64,000 bases of DNA from Sinohyriopsis cumingii (GCA_028554795.2 CM068827.1:75031244-75095243); one strand, 5' to 3'. Shown: positions 1 to 13,187, counted from the first letter of the stretch. The notes: generated by a model from the sequence alone, not told the origin. Numbers and translations: made by a program.

Positions 1-360
1 ATATTTACATAAATAATTTAAAGACAGATATTTATATTTACATTTTATAGCTAAGAGTTTTGTCATATGGTGTTGATACTAAAGTAGGATGCTTATCTTC
101 GATGTACTCCTCTTATGCTGCCATTACTAAAAAAAATTAAACCATCTAAAATACTATGCCTGAGTTCCATGTTTTCGTGTGATTATTGAGGATATCAAAA
201 TATTTGCTAATTGACTACCCATCTGTTTACAAACAGTTCTGATTAGTTTAGTTTGTCATAGCGTTCGAAGATGAGCGACGAAAACAGTTATCATCAAAAT
301 CAATGCAAATTCTTGAGACTCACTTCATAGAAAATGGATTTTATTAAGACCTGCTCCAAC

Positions 361-912
361 TCTGATTAACACACTAATGGGCCTTAATAAATACGTGGCA
401 CACTAATGGGCATTAGTAAAAAAGCTTAGCACATTAATGCGTCTCAATAGAGACAGAGCATATTAAAGGGTCTTAATACAACTAAGCAAATAAATGGGCC
501 TTAATAAAGACGTGGCACACTAATGGGTATTAGTAAAATCCTATCACACTAATGGGTCTCAGTAAAAACCAAGCACACTAATGGGTCTTAGTACGACCTA
601 GCAAACTAATGGGCCTTAATAAAGAAGTGGCACACTAGTAGGCCTTAATAAAAACGTTGAACACTAATGGGCTTTAGTAAAGACCTACCACACAAATGGA
701 GCTTAGTATAAATCTTGTATACTAATGGGCCTTAATAAAGGCATAGCATCTAATGGGACTTAAAAAAGACATACTACGCTAATGAACCTTAGTAAACATC
801 TATCATACTAATGGGCCTTAATAAAGGCATAGCATCTAATGGGACTTAAAAAAGACATACTACGCTAATGAACCTTAGTAAACATCTATCATACTAATGG
901 GCCTTAATAAAT
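361..912. repeat. Minisatellite, about 29-30 bp unit
   Basis: Roughly 18 imperfect copies of a unit built around ACTAATGGGCCTTAATAAA, each followed by a variable GACxTGGCAC-like spacer. Near the right end an 87-bp block of three units is itself duplicated almost exactly (about 721-807 and 808-894), so there is a higher-order repeat. No open frame runs through it. Confidence 0.9.
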
Positions 913-2835
913 CCATTACTAGTGGCATTCTGAGAACTACAAATATGTGCTGAGAATATTGTAACCTGTTTTATCTGGCAGGATTCACAATACATGTATG
1001 TATCATCTAAAAATCAACATCACTGAGAAATATAAACGTGATTTTAGAAGAAAAGAATGCCTAATTGGAAAAAGAGATTTTCTAAATGATTAAAATTTAC
1101 ATCTGAATGATAGATCGATCACAAATCGGCTTATGTTCTTGCTGTTTGACTCATCGGAAAGATATTGCTAACTTTACGAAATCAGTAATATGATGCAAAG
1201 CTATTTATGGGCGAGTGAGACGGTGAGAAATTGTTCGTGACACGTAATATAATTTTACCCCCGCTTGTTATAGTTTTCCTAATATAATTTGATTTACTTT
1301 TATTTAATTATTCATTTATATTTTTAAAATATGCAGTCATATATAACCGCTTTTACACATTGGTTTGTGACAAATTGAATCAAGGGCAAGAAATTCGTTT
1401 TCCACATAACATTTATTTACAAACTCTAAATATTTGTTCTGTTTGTAGAATAAAGTGGAGACTGCAGTAGGTGGTTCCTTTGAGTGATTTATACTTTACA
1501 ATTTCTCAGTCTTAATGAAAGTAACTAACCGCACTCGCTACCTTTCCGTCCCACGTTTTACCTTAACGACAACGATCACGAATTTATATTATCCAGTTCA
1601 GGAAATATTTTCCAACCAGTATAACAACTGGAAATGGCTAAAATATCAGTAGGATATAATTGCTATTGCTCACTCTTTATTTGATTGTAACTAGGCTTCC
1701 GCAGGACAAAGTCAACTGAATATCCTTAGTTTTATGTACGTAACTAACACAACAAATCTGTTTTACATGTTTGTGCAGGAGAAAGACGACTAGAGACTAG
1801 TGATTTCAGATACGTAATGAGTACAAAACAATTAGATCCATGACCCACCAAAGCAATTCTAGTTGCAGTGCCGTATCCCTTCGGACAATGCTCTGAAGCT
1901 AGTGCACAATCTGTCACATTAAATATGGCCCAATTCTTTCGCGTCGACGGTGTTTATATCGTACATCTGTCAGTTACCACGTCTCTAAAACAAGTCTTAT
2001 GTAACGTGCAAGTTACCATGTCCATGCAAGAGGTGTATTATTTGTGGCTTTCCGCTGGGGTCCCTTGGAGGTGGTCGAATGTTAAATACACGAAACTTTA
2101 ATTATTTTATTCTTAAAAACAATATATTGCAGTTACAGTCTCCATTATTTCTAACCAACCAGAAGGACGTATGGTATAAGTAGCTGTCGTGAGTGTGGAA
2201 AACTATCAAAGGAGGGAACACGCCTTGAGGTGGATGTGTTGGTAGGGTGTTGGCATGTATTAAAATGATATATTATTATTGCAAATTAAATCTCAAATAA
2301 TCTTTGAATTATAGAGACAAGTCCAAATTATTAATGTTCTGGAAAACATTTTAATGGAAATTCAAATTAAATCCAACGCAGAAAGTGTTGCTGTGCTTGT
2401 GAAGGCTAGTAAAGTATTGATGTGCCAACAGTCTTTTGTTGGATCACAATGATATAATCCAAAAATTAAATCCTTATTTGAAATTTCATTATAAATTCAA
2501 GTCTCTTTTTCCAAGAATTTTCTCAGTGCACTTTTTTATCTAGAGAAGAAACAATTTGAATACTTTCAAATTAAATACTGTATGCAACAATAACTTGAAT
2601 CTGCTCGGATGGTTAAGCACGAAACAATATTTGTTCCAGTGAAAAGATTATAGAGTCTTCTACATGTCCTCAGGCTAAAATTAGCTTTTTCTTTTTAAAA
2701 AAATTACCTAATGGAAAACAACCTTCTAGAAACTTCTTAATGTTTTCAAAATAAAATGTTACTTATGATAAGGGGGTCTGTTACTCAAATTATAACATAG
2801 AACCCCGGCTTTATAAGTAAAAGAATTTGATGTGT
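913..2835. other. AT-rich DNA without a recognisable gene
   Basis: Only short open frames occur here, none with recognisable domains, splice context or signal peptides. No tandem array or inverted repeat was noticed. Confidence 0.5.
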
Positions 2836-3078
2836 GCGGTATTACCGGTATATAGCTGTACCGCAGTTTTTTCCGGTGGTACGTTCAGCAGAACTTTTTG
2901 AATGTACGGATAAGTCGGTAGTTTACGTCAATAAGGAATGTACGGAAATTCCTGAGCAATCTTGTTAGGACTTAAATGATACTAACATCGTGTTTTCATT
3001 ATTCGTACAAAATAGTTAAACAAATTAACCTTTTTTACATGCACATTTAATCTTACATGACTGGTATGGCGTGCGATA
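2836..3078 (+). repeat. Dispersed repeat, GGTATTACCGGTAT family
   Basis: Collinear by eye with 54021-54330. Shared landmarks are the GGTATT(A)xCGGTAT start, TCGGTAGTTT(A/C)CGTCA, AAATGATA(T)TAACA and TTTTCATTATT. It is a diverged copy of a repetitive element of unknown class; alternating CGGTAT/ACCG motifs are common at ends of some hAT-like elements, but no paired termini or target-site duplication is visible. Confidence 0.5.
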
Positions 3079-3141
3079 CAGATGTTCAATATGTGATTCT
3101 ATAGCTAACACCTAAATTTTCCTTGTCACACACCCAGCCTG

Positions 3142-3662
3142 CATCTTCGCTAACCAAGATTCCAATATGATAACCCTATCTACACCTTGCCCGATCGAGC
3201 AGATCTTCTGTGCTTCGCATCTGTAAATTTCATTGGATGCTATAGTCAGACACCGCATCCAATCAAATTTACGATTTTCAAATTTGAACACTGTTCCTAC
3301 ATGATCGAGACAAGGGGATCATACAACTTGAATGGACTCGTAAACAAGCATTTTCCCACGGCCGGTCCGTGTTTGTGCAAGCACCTTCCACTCAAATACA
3401 CTTTAAACAGCTTCTCTCTGGTACTTAGTCATACCTTTCATGTTAAACTTAGAAAGCATCATTTTGAAGTCAATTGCATCCACCATTTTCGGCCGATGTG
3501 CAATGTACCGCTGTTACACGCTTTTTGTTAGTTGGCATTGCATACTAAGGGACGCAACTCATGAAAATATTTGATTCCGCTAGGAAACAAAACTGAAATA
3601 TATGCTAGATCCGCCAAGGTATAGATAGGGTTAACATACCGGAACCTTGGCTAGCGAAGATG
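3142..3662. mobile_element. MULE-like non-autonomous DNA transposon
   Basis: The element begins CATCTTCGCTAACCAAG and ends in the matching inverted sequence CTTGGCTAGCGAAGATG. The imperfect terminal inverted repeats extend about 55 bp. Both sides carry the identical 10-bp direct repeat ACCCAGCCTG (3132-3141 and 3663-3672). A 9-10 bp target-site duplication with long inverted termini is typical of Mutator-like elements. The 521-bp interior has a 114-residue open frame (3187-3531) with no recognisable transposase motif, so it is probably a MITE-type derivative. Confidence 0.8.
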
Positions 3663-3672
3663 ACCCAGCCTG

Positions 3673-4488
3673 GAACTACTTTTACAACTTTAAATATTAA
3701 AAAATAGTCAACTTATATCTGGAATGGTTTATTACTATATATTTTACGGAATTATATATTTTAAGGAGCGAGTTTAAGCAAGTGGAGGGACAAACAATTT
3801 GTTTATCAAAATTACCTATGGATCGACTTTGTTTAGTAAAACTGAGGAAAAACTGACAAATCTTTGCAACATAAAGGTAAACGTATCACAGAGAGAAGCA
3901 ACTGTTTTGACTGTGACGCAAACTTAGAAGAAAAAAAAAACACATTCGGTTACAATATTGTTATGGAGGCTTTTCTATTACTGGGAGACACATTGGGAAT
4001 TGTTTGTTTGCTTACAATCTTAATTTCTATACTGTTCAAGTAAAAAATAAAGAGAATAAAACAGAATAATATTTTAGCATGTTTTGTTAACATATCGAAA
4101 TGATTCTTAAAAGTCTAACCCGCATATCAGAAATAGATTTAATCGTCGTTTTCTTAAAACTATGTGCTTAAATTATCACCTGTATGTACATCAATAATTT
4201 CTTGTAATGAAAACATAAAATAGAGAATTTCAAAATACTGTAAATTACAGACACTTAATTCATATAATGAAAGATTTTTGAAACTTCAAAGCTAAATTAT
4301 AAATCACCATCTCAGCAATGCAGACAGACTGATGACGCAACTGCACAGTATATATTAAGGCCTAGCCCGGGTTATTTAGGTCACAAGGGGATTTTCAGAG
4401 GTTCTATAATATCTTATATAAAACGTAAAATGCCATATTATTAAAAGTATACATTACTAAAAGTGAAAAGAATGTGTGACTAAAATGG
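3673..4488. other. AT-rich DNA, nothing recognised
   Basis: No coding, RNA or repeat signal was seen between the MULE-like element and the SINE target-site duplication. Confidence 0.5.
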
Positions 4489-4503
4489 GGATATGCAATA
4501 AAT

Positions 4504-4734
4504 TGTTGTTGTTGTAGGGTTTAACGCCATTTTTCAGCACACGATAGGCTATACATGGCGGCCAGTATTAATGGTGGAGGAAGAAACCGGGAAACCCCCG
4601 GAAAGAACCACCGACCCTCGAAAAGAAATTGGCAAGCTTTCTCACATACCCACATTGGCCGAATCCGAGACTCGAACCCACGCAAACAGAGGTGAGATGG
4701 CAGTGGCCGAGTGGTCTAAAGCGCTCACCGTTAC
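4504..4734 (-). mobile_element. tRNA-derived SINE (family 1) with inverted 5' end
   Basis: On the minus strand this copy matches the full SINE at 51146-51404, including the (AAC)n tail, which reads as TTGTTGTTG at 4504. The tRNA B-box region lies at about 4668-4684. The final ~32 bp (about 4703-4734), holding the A-box TGGCCGAGTGG, is in plus orientation, opposite to the rest. The insertion is bounded by a perfect 15-bp target-site duplication GGATATGCAATAAAT (4489-4503 and 4735-4749). Such 5' inversion is the product expected of twin priming during LINE-driven integration. Confidence 0.85.
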
Positions 4735-4929
4735 GGATATGCAATAAATACAAAACCATGTAATTGTTTTGTTCTGAGTCTTGGAAAGAACTTGTTAGAA
4801 GCGACGTAGGAACATACATCTTTGCTTGACAGCCTTGACATATTCCTATGCAGCAGTAAACTCGTTCTTTCCGTCCTTTCGGAATAAAACATGTGTGTAG
4901 TTTTGTCTATATATTTATACCTCTTCAAT

Positions 4930-5075
4930 CACATGTTTGACACGTGTAACGTATGCCATTGCAATGGTGAAATGGAATGTTGTGAAACAAGTTTGAACAA
5001 AATCCTACTTTCGGAAAAATTTTCGACTAAGGAAACCAAACATCTACATGTCATGTTTTATTTATTTACTAGCAT
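4930..5075 (+). repeat. Dispersed repeat fragment, same family as 54300-54445
   Basis: Shares the order CATGTTTGAC, GTxxAACGTATGC, AAATGGAATGTTGTGAAACA, ACTTTCGGAAA and CATGTCATGTTTTA with 54301-54440, so it is a diverged copy of the 3' half of that repeat. Confidence 0.6.
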
Positions 5076-6461
5076 TTTTTTGAATGTGTTATGCATATGT
5101 ATTTCTTTGTATGGTTGCGAATCATCCTACAATGTTTTGGAGCGCACTTGTTTGCTGTCTGGATACATTCCTAATCTAAACATGGGTTGACAAGCAAAGA
5201 GATTATATGATAAATATTCTAATACTTTCAAAAAGAACAAAATGGTGCAAACCATTTCAATATTTTAAGATTAAATCTATTGTCAAGACATTTTCTTCTC
5301 TAACATATTCGGACATTTTTCTCATGCAGTAATCAGACCGTCATCGTTAATATGGCACGGTTTAGTAGACGGAACATCAAGTTGTGTTCTAAACAAAAAT
5401 ATAATATATAAGAATAGTCGTGACTGTAACAACAACAAAACAATGTAACTGATTTTTCGGTACGATTTATCTTTAATATTAAATTTTTAGTGTTAGCCAT
5501 CAATGATTTTAGTTCGATAGTTCTCCAGCTAGACGAGAAACGTTTTGCAATTTTAAAAACAGAAAAGGTTGCAATAGTGAAGGATGGATAATGTTGAAAA
5601 CTACGAGAGGCAACAACCACGGTAGGCATTGAAAATTACATAATAAGATACAGTTCTACCAATTATAGTTGTTTTCTGTGACAACATGTTTTTTTTATAA
5701 TTTGTATTGAGGAAACAACAATGTGACAATAAGCGACAGCAGATTACAAAAGAACACTGTAAAATAAATAACTTTGTAATCCAGGCTAACGCATTTAACT
5801 TATAAGATACTAGATTAAAATCTTCAATTAATCATTTTAATCGAATTTGATAAAAGGACCAATGGTATTAGTAGGCCTGTTATTGCTGCTGCATGAACTA
5901 GATAAGTGCGGTCCTTGAGGCTGCTTTGGATAATTGGCAAAGAAAAAAGCAGAAGCTGCAAATAAGATTTTCAACGATTTGATTGAGTCACGCATGTAAT
6001 TATTAAATTAATGTAAGTGCAATGTTGAAAAGCCCACATATTGATTCTCGTAAAGTAAATCCCAAAGCTCTGCGAGCTTAGTGAAAGCTTTGCTTAATTA
6101 ATAGATCTTTCGTATGCGTTATACCTGTTTTTTTCCACGCAACTTTTTTCTTAGTTGCATAAGAAACTGATTGGCACATGTTAATAAAGATAATAAAGTT
6201 CTCCTACTTTCTTCAGTATGTGAAGGATTGTGGAATTTGGGTTAGGCTGTACTGACAATAAATCAGTATATGTAATGTCATTGTTTAACAAACATTGCCG
6301 TGTAACAATAAGCACCAAGTATGTTTGTGTGTCGTTGTGGGATGATTACCGAATGCCTTTGAATGGATTTTAACGTTCTTAGCACACACTATTTTTAGAC
6401 TGAACAACTTAGTTCCGAAGACGTATGCTTTTGACAATACGCTTCATTTTGTTAATGGAGG
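5076..6461. other. AT-rich DNA, nothing recognised
   Basis: No gene, array or clear mobile element was recognised. Confidence 0.5.
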
Positions 6462-6606
6462 AGCCGCGGAGGTTCAGTGGTCTTACGGCCGAAAAGGGCG
6501 TGGGCAGCTACCGTGGTGTTTTCTTGAGCAAGGTACGTTGCTCTACTTATCTCAGCACTTAATAACCTACCTGTGCTGTTGTGCCACAAGCACCATAAGG
6601 AAAATA
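6462..6606 (+). mobile_element. Degenerate SINE (family 3) fragment
   Basis: The end of this stretch, CAGCACTTAATAACCTACCTGTG, aligns by eye with the end of the degenerate SINE at 20940-21325 (GGGCACTAAATAACTTGCTTGTG). The start has a decayed tRNA-like head. Boundaries are approximate and no target-site duplication was found. Confidence 0.45.
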
Positions 6607-7909
6607 ACATAATTTTGTTCTTGTGATTTTGTAATATATTGTTATATGCTAAAATAACTCAAAAATATATTTATTTTGGTAAACACTACAAACGTTTAAC
6701 CGTTTTGCCGTCTCTTGATATTTTATAATCAATTAAAATGATCTATGGTAATATTTTAATATATTCTGAACAAAACGTCGCTATATCTGGTTTAAGGTTA
6801 TCATCTATTACATTAAAAACTGAATTAAGTAGATATTTATGTGTGTGAACATGTTTATAATAGATTAGTCCTTTTCTAACTTAATAGAAATCGATCAGGA
6901 TTAACAGTTTACGTCCCATATGTAGGATTTTTCAAACAATTTGATTGACCAATATTTCCGGACATGTTCAAATCTATTCCAAATGTGAAGAACTGTCCAA
7001 GTCTCGGAATAAAAGAAAACAGTTTGTAGTTCACCCTAATACAATTCTGAGGCAAATCTGTTGAGAGACTCGCAAGATAAAGCGACATTATTATTTTGTG
7101 CGAAGCCATCTCATAACTTAAGGATTACACGACTCGCAAATTTAGGTAGGACTGGTTATTGATTTTCATACGTGTTTCAAACATTATTTTGTTTGCTCAG
7201 TTAAACTATCATCGTATATTCACACATATATATTAATAATGGAAAGATGTGTTAGGAAATACGATTTATCAATTCTCTTCCCTTCTTATTGTTTTTTAAA
7301 CAGGTTTTTGTAGAATGTATACCAGTGTAATATCCCTTAAAGAATGAAGATGGTGCAGCTCCGAGAACAATTTGAAACAAAACACGAGAAGATATTGCAC
7401 GTTTTTCACAATATTCCTTTACCGATTGCCAAATGAATATCTACCATTACCTTCAGAAATAATTACAACCATTTATATTTGCAGGAAGTCTTTTGTACTC
7501 CGTCGGCAATACCTCTACTTGTAAAAAAAATTTAGGCTGGAAACTTCCCACGAAGGCCAGCAGTGGGCTTCATTTTACGAAGTTATGTAATAACCATCTT
7601 AGTTACGCCATCTCTAATATTTTCCTTTTTTTCCTTTCTCTTTGCATAAGATTTATATTTATTTAGTTATTTATTGATTTCCCTTGTCACTACATCAATT
7701 AGAAAGACTCTTCCGCAGCATTATTCGTTGCTGAAGACAGGTTGCCAGTAGTTATTCGTAATATCAACACTTCGATATGATTTACTTTGATCTCAGTCAG
7801 ATAGCTTTAACGACGATCGACTCAGGTAGAAAAACAAAACAACGTTCTCATTGGCGAACGCTAGCATGTGTTGTGCCAGTTTATATCTTCATAAAATCAA
7901 TGATGCATA
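6607..7909. other. AT-rich DNA, nothing recognised
   Basis: Only short open frames without recognisable domains or splice context. Confidence 0.5.
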
Positions 7910-8025
7910 CACCAAAATTTTAGATAAAATTTATATCAGATTAACACAATTATGTCAAAATCTTTGCATAACACAGAACAGTTTATGTTGAGCATGTTCT
8001 GAACTGTTTAGGATAAATTTTGGTG
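7910..8025. mobile_element. Short TA-flanked MITE
   Basis: A 116-bp segment begins CACCAAAATTTTAGATAAA and ends in the imperfect inverted match TTTAGGATAAATTTTGGTG. It is flanked on both sides by TA, as expected for a Tc1/mariner-type non-autonomous element. An inner inverted pair (GAACAGTT / AACTGTT region) adds to the fold-back. Confidence 0.6.
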
Positions 8026-9132
8026 TATATAAAGGTACAACGTACCTGAATAAATTAATTTTACCATACCATTATATAACATAACAATCTTATTTAATTA
8101 TGCATGTTAATTGCTAAATGGATTTCTTTTTTAAAAGATAAATTAGCTCTTACCGCGAATAATTTCCGTTCCATATACATACATTCAAATACCCGTATAG
8201 CTGAGGATCGGACCTGCATCACACAAGTATGGGTTGCATATTAAACTGCTGGTTTAGGAGATAATGAAAAAGGTTTCTGTGTATGCTGGTTAATACGTCG
8301 AGTCAAACTGCAAAGAATATACACCCTGATCAGCAGTCGCATATCTTGTTTACTCCGTTTTCAATGCTGCCGCGCAGTGCATACATTGTAATAAAGACAA
8401 TACGATAATATTCTTTGGTATTATTGAGATTTCAAAAGTACGATTTTATTCCGCGGGCCACACGTAATACTAGAGAAAAGCTAACTTATTTCAGTCTTAA
8501 TAGTGAAGCCTCCAGAGACGTTACAATAAGTGGCCTCATTCATCTTGTTTAAATCAAATATAAATGCTTTTAAATAATTTGCACTGAAATATAGATCTGC
8601 TGTAAACGTTTCAAAGACCAACAAAACAGTCAGTACAATTTTGTTAGTAATTCGTTTTCTTCTGAAGCTTTATGAATTTGCATGAAACATCAATCCTTTT
8701 AAAGATGCCAACATGGATTTCTTCTGGGCACCACAGCGATAAATATCTCTCAAGTAAAGAAGCAAAAAATATTCAATATTCATGCGATGAGAACGACAGA
8801 GAAACGTCATTGTTTAGAATTTGCTAAAAGCACCGTTTCCACACGCATAAAAGTGTATGACAATCAAAGAATTACAGAATGTATCATGTCTACTTTTCTT
8901 ATGTCACTGTAAACCAGATTTAAATTTAATTGAAAACCAAACGATGGTTTCTTTTTTGCCAAACAAATCACTATACTGCATATCTTTATAATACGGTAAA
9001 CATTTTCGGACTTTGTCAGTTTGTGGTCGTAAAAGATGCCCTGCGTTATTTTTAATTAGTCACTCGAGCATATTAACAGCTGGTGAGCCCTCTATTTGTA
9101 GGACCTAATAAAATGGCACGGTGCAGCCTTTG
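8026..9132. other. AT-rich DNA, nothing recognised
   Basis: No coding or repeat signal could be supported. Confidence 0.5.
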
Positions 9133-9402
9133 CATCCCTATCCAAAGTTGGACATAATATCATACCTTTAACTAAGATCCCACTGAATGGAATACTGTCC
9201 TCTCATTGGTTAAAACAAAATGACATCCTGTATTTATGTATAACTTATTTTCAGTTGGCCAATGAGAAGGAAGTATTCCATTCAGGGCGTTGTTCTTGCA
9301 TATTAAGCGGGCGCGATCAGGGCCATGTCGAGCAGTAGCGTGGGAAAATGATTAGGCATTCCTTAAAGGTATGATATTAAGTCAAAGTTTGGATAGGGAT
9401 AC
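9133..9402. mobile_element. Fold-back MITE with long nested inverted repeats
   Basis: The outer arms 9133-9171 and 9363-9402 are inverted copies of each other (left arm begins CATCCCTATCCAAAGTTGG). A second pair of arms lies inside: about 9180-9216 (CTGAATGGAATACTGTCC) and 9256-9293 in inverse. Nearly the whole 270 bp can therefore fold into one imperfect stem. No transposase frame and no clear target-site duplication was seen. Confidence 0.7.
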
Positions 9403-10694
9403 ACAGTCGAATGCCTGAGCTAAATATCGGTAAATATTTATTAAGCTACGAAATGCGTAGCTTGAAATATCAGCGTTTATTCTTAAATAGTTTGCACGAG
9501 CAAGGAGACAAGTGTCCTCCCTTGTAATTATTATATAGTACATATATGCTAGGTCAATTGTAAGCAACGAAACGAGCCATTGTGCTTTCGGACACCTAGT
9601 TAAGACAGACACAACGACGAATAGCGTGGGAAATAGGCATTGTGCCGCTTTTCTTCTATTAATAAAACATCAGTTTTATGGCAGCTGTTTGTAAAGGACA
9701 TATTAAGTAGGTACACATTACTGTGGGTTTCTGATTTGATTGTATGATGCCCTTTGTGTTTTTCTTATAAAGTACGCAAATATGGTGAACACTTCATCTT
9801 TAGTTCTCCATAAAGAATAATCAATGGACCACAAAATTTCGTTTTTTTTTGTGGATAGGGTATTCTACCGTGTTTTACTCACTTATAAGTTTGGTCGGTC
9901 CATCTGCAAATAACATAAAACCTGAGTTGCCGTCACATTATGGGACGGCAGATCAGTGTCGGTGTTGTTTGTTCTGTTGATTACTCTTAAACAAATCTGC
10001 GTTAACCAAGATTTGCCCACATTTTATGCGACAGCAGGTTTTTGGTCAGTGCAATTTGTAGTTAGACGCGACTTATAAGCAAGTAAAGACGGTATATAGC
10101 GGTTTACTTTGACATTACAATTAAAGCTTTAAATGATTTGCCTGTATTTCAGGAGCAGGCGGACTTTATTCGGGGTAGACCCAAGTTGTACAAAGCTTAG
10201 GCACTCAGGTGGTATAAGTCGACGGCTCATCAAGTTTCTAACTTCATAAATCAAACCAAAGCAGAGAGAATTATTTCCCGAAGTACAGACCTTCAAATTC
10301 TCCATGTACCATCTTAGATACAAAGTCTATCTGCATATTGTTTAGATAACATCATTCGTATCCCCTCAAACCTAAGTGTCAAGTGCGAAGACTTATCCTA
10401 CCATTATTCGTATCTACTGACAGGCTGTTTGTGCCTGTTTCTTATGTAGCGTATTGACGCCATTTTATCTAAGAAGTCGTGACCAACACATGTGTACTTA
10501 GCACTTATGAACTTCCTAAGCATACCTTAAATTAGAAAAAGAGATTCGAATGAAACGGCGAAGGCACCTGATCTAGGACAGCTTAATATCAATAAACAGC
10601 GGTTACCAAACGAAAAATGAAATTAAACTTATCCACCACCTGTACTGTCTTAGTGATAACGCTATAAAAATTTCCAAGTTGCTTTTTAAAAAAA
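9403..10694. other. AT-rich DNA, nothing recognised
   Basis: Short open frames only; none carries a recognisable motif. Confidence 0.5.
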
Positions 10695-10834
10695 TAACAA
10701 AAACAATTCAATCACTATAGATAAGCATGTGTTCAACATTCAGAACTTAAAAGTCGGACCTAACTATTTGCAAAAGCTAGACAACCTGTATTCACCATTA
10801 ATACAAACCAATCAAAAGCTCTGCACTGCGTCAT
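10695..10834 (+). repeat. 140-bp direct repeat, copy 1
   Basis: Aligns without gaps to 11633-11772, with about 9 differences by eye (roughly 94% identity). The two copies are 938 bp apart, in the same orientation, and bracket the broken secreted-peptide frame. They lack the TG...CA ends of LTRs. Confidence 0.9.
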
Positions 10835-11005
10835 GTATTAAGCTTTTCTGATTTTAGAATGTAATTGACAACGACGTAAACCTTATTTGCAGGCATGTTA
10901 AACTGCTTATAAATTAGAATACGAGCATTTGATATTAAATGTCAACTGTGTGAAGAATGTGACTGATTAGGTATAAATTAATCTGAAAAAAATCCATTAA
11001 TAACA

Positions 11006-11328
11006 ATGATATGGGCGAAGATGAAAACGAGCTTTCAGTTGATATTGGTAATCATGACAGTGGGGATGATTGGGTGGGTAACTGTCGTTTTTGCTGACAA
11101 AGACGAATACAGCAACGAAGATCAACACTGTGATGATTATAATGAGGTGGCAACTGTAGCTAAAATGCGAGTGCCGACGACGACAGTGATACTAATGATT
11201 ACGAATACGGTGATTTTGATGATAATATATGCGTTAGATTAAATAAATGTGATAAAATTCATAATATCTTCCAAGGCATATTTTTGTATGCTTGTAAGAC
11301 TGGATTTAGTCAAACTATTAAGCACTGA
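11006..11328 (+). pseudogene. Frameshifted small secreted acidic Cys-containing protein
   Basis: I do not recognise the family. The ATG at 11006 (second in-frame ATG at 11021) opens a strong signal peptide: a charged start, then the hydrophobic core LILVIMTVGMIGWVTVVFA, with likely cleavage before DKDEY. The mature part starts acidic (DKDEYSNEDQHCDDYNEV). Around 11150-11170 the plausible coding frame moves to another frame. There an acidic Asp/Tyr/Asn run is followed by a short tail with three cysteines (CVRLNKC and YACKTG) and a stop at 11326-11328. In the original frame the protein instead turns into a hydrophobic tail ending at 11242, which looks like out-of-frame reading. A one-step indel, or an assembly error, would explain it. 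Together the two frames would give four cysteines in a secreted peptide of roughly 100 residues. No intron of plausible size could join them. Function unknown. Confidence 0.5.
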
Positions 11329-11632
11329 AGCAGAAGACAAGCACGTATGTTTTAAAGAAATACCGTTTTTCATTCGTCACTATTCACAAGACTTAAACAT
11401 TAGGAAAGGCTCAGATAAAAATCATTTTAACTCACGATATTAAGAACAGCAGAAGAATCCTCTCTTACTATCGTATCAATTTATCATTTTAATCCACGTG
11501 CAGCATATACATTGGACCATTTCAACAATTTCACTAGTGAACGTAGATTCCTGTCTATTTATTTTGTTCGCGGATGGTGATGGAGGGGTGGAGCTACGTT
11601 CCCCTGGCTACTTATCTCCTTCCGAGAAAATC

Positions 11633-11772
11633 TAACAAAAACAATTCAATCACCATAGATTAACATGTGTTCAACATTCATAACTTCAAAATCGGACCTA
11701 ACTATTTGCAAAGGCTAGACAACCTGTACTCACCATTAATACAAACCAATCAAAAGTTCTGCACTGCGTCAT
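11633..11772 (+). repeat. 140-bp direct repeat, copy 2
   Basis: Partner of 10695-10834. The similarity stops sharply at both ends: the upstream and downstream flanks of the two copies are unrelated. Confidence 0.9.
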
Positions 11773-11910
11773 ACATCCTATCCGATGAGCTTAATTTTTG
11801 AACGTTGTGCCATTAACAAAAGAATTTAGCCTGGGGCAAGGTTTCAGTGATCTTGTAACGTGCATCTACATTTTATTTTACAGATTTGATTGTTTATTTT
11901 TTTCTCTACA

Positions 11911-13187
<1,277 letters not shown>

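Noticed and set aside
361..912. CRISPR-like array
   Set aside because: The unit is about 29-30 bp with no separate unique spacers, diverged throughout, with no cas genes, in a eukaryotic context; it is a minisatellite.
3187..3531. 114-residue protein inside the MULE-like element
   Set aside because: No transposase or other motif; likely a chance frame in a non-autonomous element.
11006..11242. Signal-peptide exon of the Ig gene
   Set aside because: The signal peptide is attractive, but no strong phase-1 donor follows it, and the continuing acidic and cysteine-bearing sequence points to a separate peptide.
10695..11772. Solo element with two LTRs
   Set aside because: The repeats lack TG...CA ends, primer-binding site and polypurine tract, and the interior encodes no retroelement protein.
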